Of a DNA stretch of 5,953 nt, positions 5,711 through 5,953 are shown one piece after another (position 1 is the stretch's first letter; the number at the start of each line of letters is the position of its first letter). A program made the position numbers and the translations under genes. Below the pieces are notes generated by a model. The model made no database searches. It was given only the letters and a program-made list of their open reading frames with translations, and was not told the origin of the DNA. Source of the stretch: Candidatus Omnitrophota bacterium (GTDB lineage: Bacteria; Omnitrophota; Gorgyraeia; Zapsychrales; Zapsychraceae); assembly GCA_018399915.1 (NCBI GenBank), contig JAGYNW010000131.1:1-5953 (forward strand), given 5' to 3'.

Positions 5711-5953
5711 TCTTCAGGTTCCTTTGCGTTGTGATAATGTTGATTGATTTCTCAGTTAAATGGAAACGGTTTTATTCTTAGTTATGTTGTGGTGATCATA
5801 AGTTCTTGAATTTTAAAAGAATGGAAATATTATAAAAACTTTTCCCCTTTCCGTCAAATTTTTCTATTAAAGATTTTTTAAGCATTTTAGGCAGCGCACC
5901 ATAAGCAATTATTTAATCAAATAATAATTGAAATATTATTAATAATTAATGGA
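5711..5953. other. AT-rich non-coding region upstream of trpB2
   Basis: These 243 bases hold no supportable gene on either strand. They contain the trpB2 ribosome binding site, a leader of about 110 bases and a strong minus-strand promoter, and beyond that very AT-rich DNA (5880-5953). The leader has no run of Trp codons and no clear terminator/antiterminator pair, so classical trp attenuation is not supported. A plus-strand ATG at 5949-5951 by the edge has no ribosome binding site. Confidence 0.6.
5829..5857 (-). promoter_or_regulatory. Sigma70-type promoter of the trpB2 unit
   Basis: On the minus strand the -35 box TTGACG (5852-5857, five of six) and a perfect -10 box TATAAT (5829-5834) are 17 bases apart, the optimal spacing. 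The expected start near 5822 gives a leader of about 110 bases before the trpB2 ATG. No large palindrome overlaps it, unlike the promoter before the amidotransferase gene. Confidence 0.75.

Noticed and set aside
5770..5800. Five-codon leader peptide (MITTT) in the trpB2 leader
   Set aside because: It lacks a ribosome binding site, contains no Trp codon and has no associated terminator.
5949..5953. Possible divergent plus-strand gene starting at the right edge
   Set aside because: Only five bases are visible, with no ribosome binding site before the ATG.

Overview
Seven genes, one of them split by a frameshift, all lie on the minus strand and read from right to left. The DNA is moderately AT-rich by eye, with purine-rich Shine-Dalgarno sites, so the source is bacterial. 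The hybrid cluster protein (Hcp) has the Cys spacing of the class found in strict anaerobes. Together with its polyferredoxin partner this suggests an anaerobic or microaerophilic bacterium. No gene here fixes the phylum and I do not name one.

Right part (5953 to 3746): about 240 bases of AT-rich non-coding DNA carry a near-consensus sigma70 promoter. It is followed by a TrpB2-type PLP enzyme, a 67-residue 4-oxalocrotonate-tautomerase-like protein and a small CoA-binding Rossmann protein. The three are separated by only 29 and 7 bases and look like one transcription unit.

Middle part (3745 to 401): a 99-base gap holds a second strong promoter whose spacer is almost filled by a perfect 11-bp inverted repeat, very likely a repressor operator. 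It drives a stand-alone class I glutamine amidotransferase, then hcp 21 bases later, then a 275-residue 4Fe-4S protein of the type commonly found beside hcp. hcp is broken at about 1880 by a one-base shift. The two pieces together carry every known cluster ligand, so the break is either a recent mutation or a sequence error. Hcp reduces hydroxylamine and nitric oxide, so the unit is best read as a nitrosative or redox stress operon, with the Fe-S protein as likely electron donor and the amidotransferase as an unexplained member.

Left part (336 to 1): the first 112 codons of an RND-family efflux permease, cut by the window edge.

No tRNA, rRNA, CRISPR array, insertion sequence or convincing plus-strand gene is visible. 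The most notable signals are the promoter-embedded palindrome before the amidotransferase-hcp unit and the hcp frameshift.
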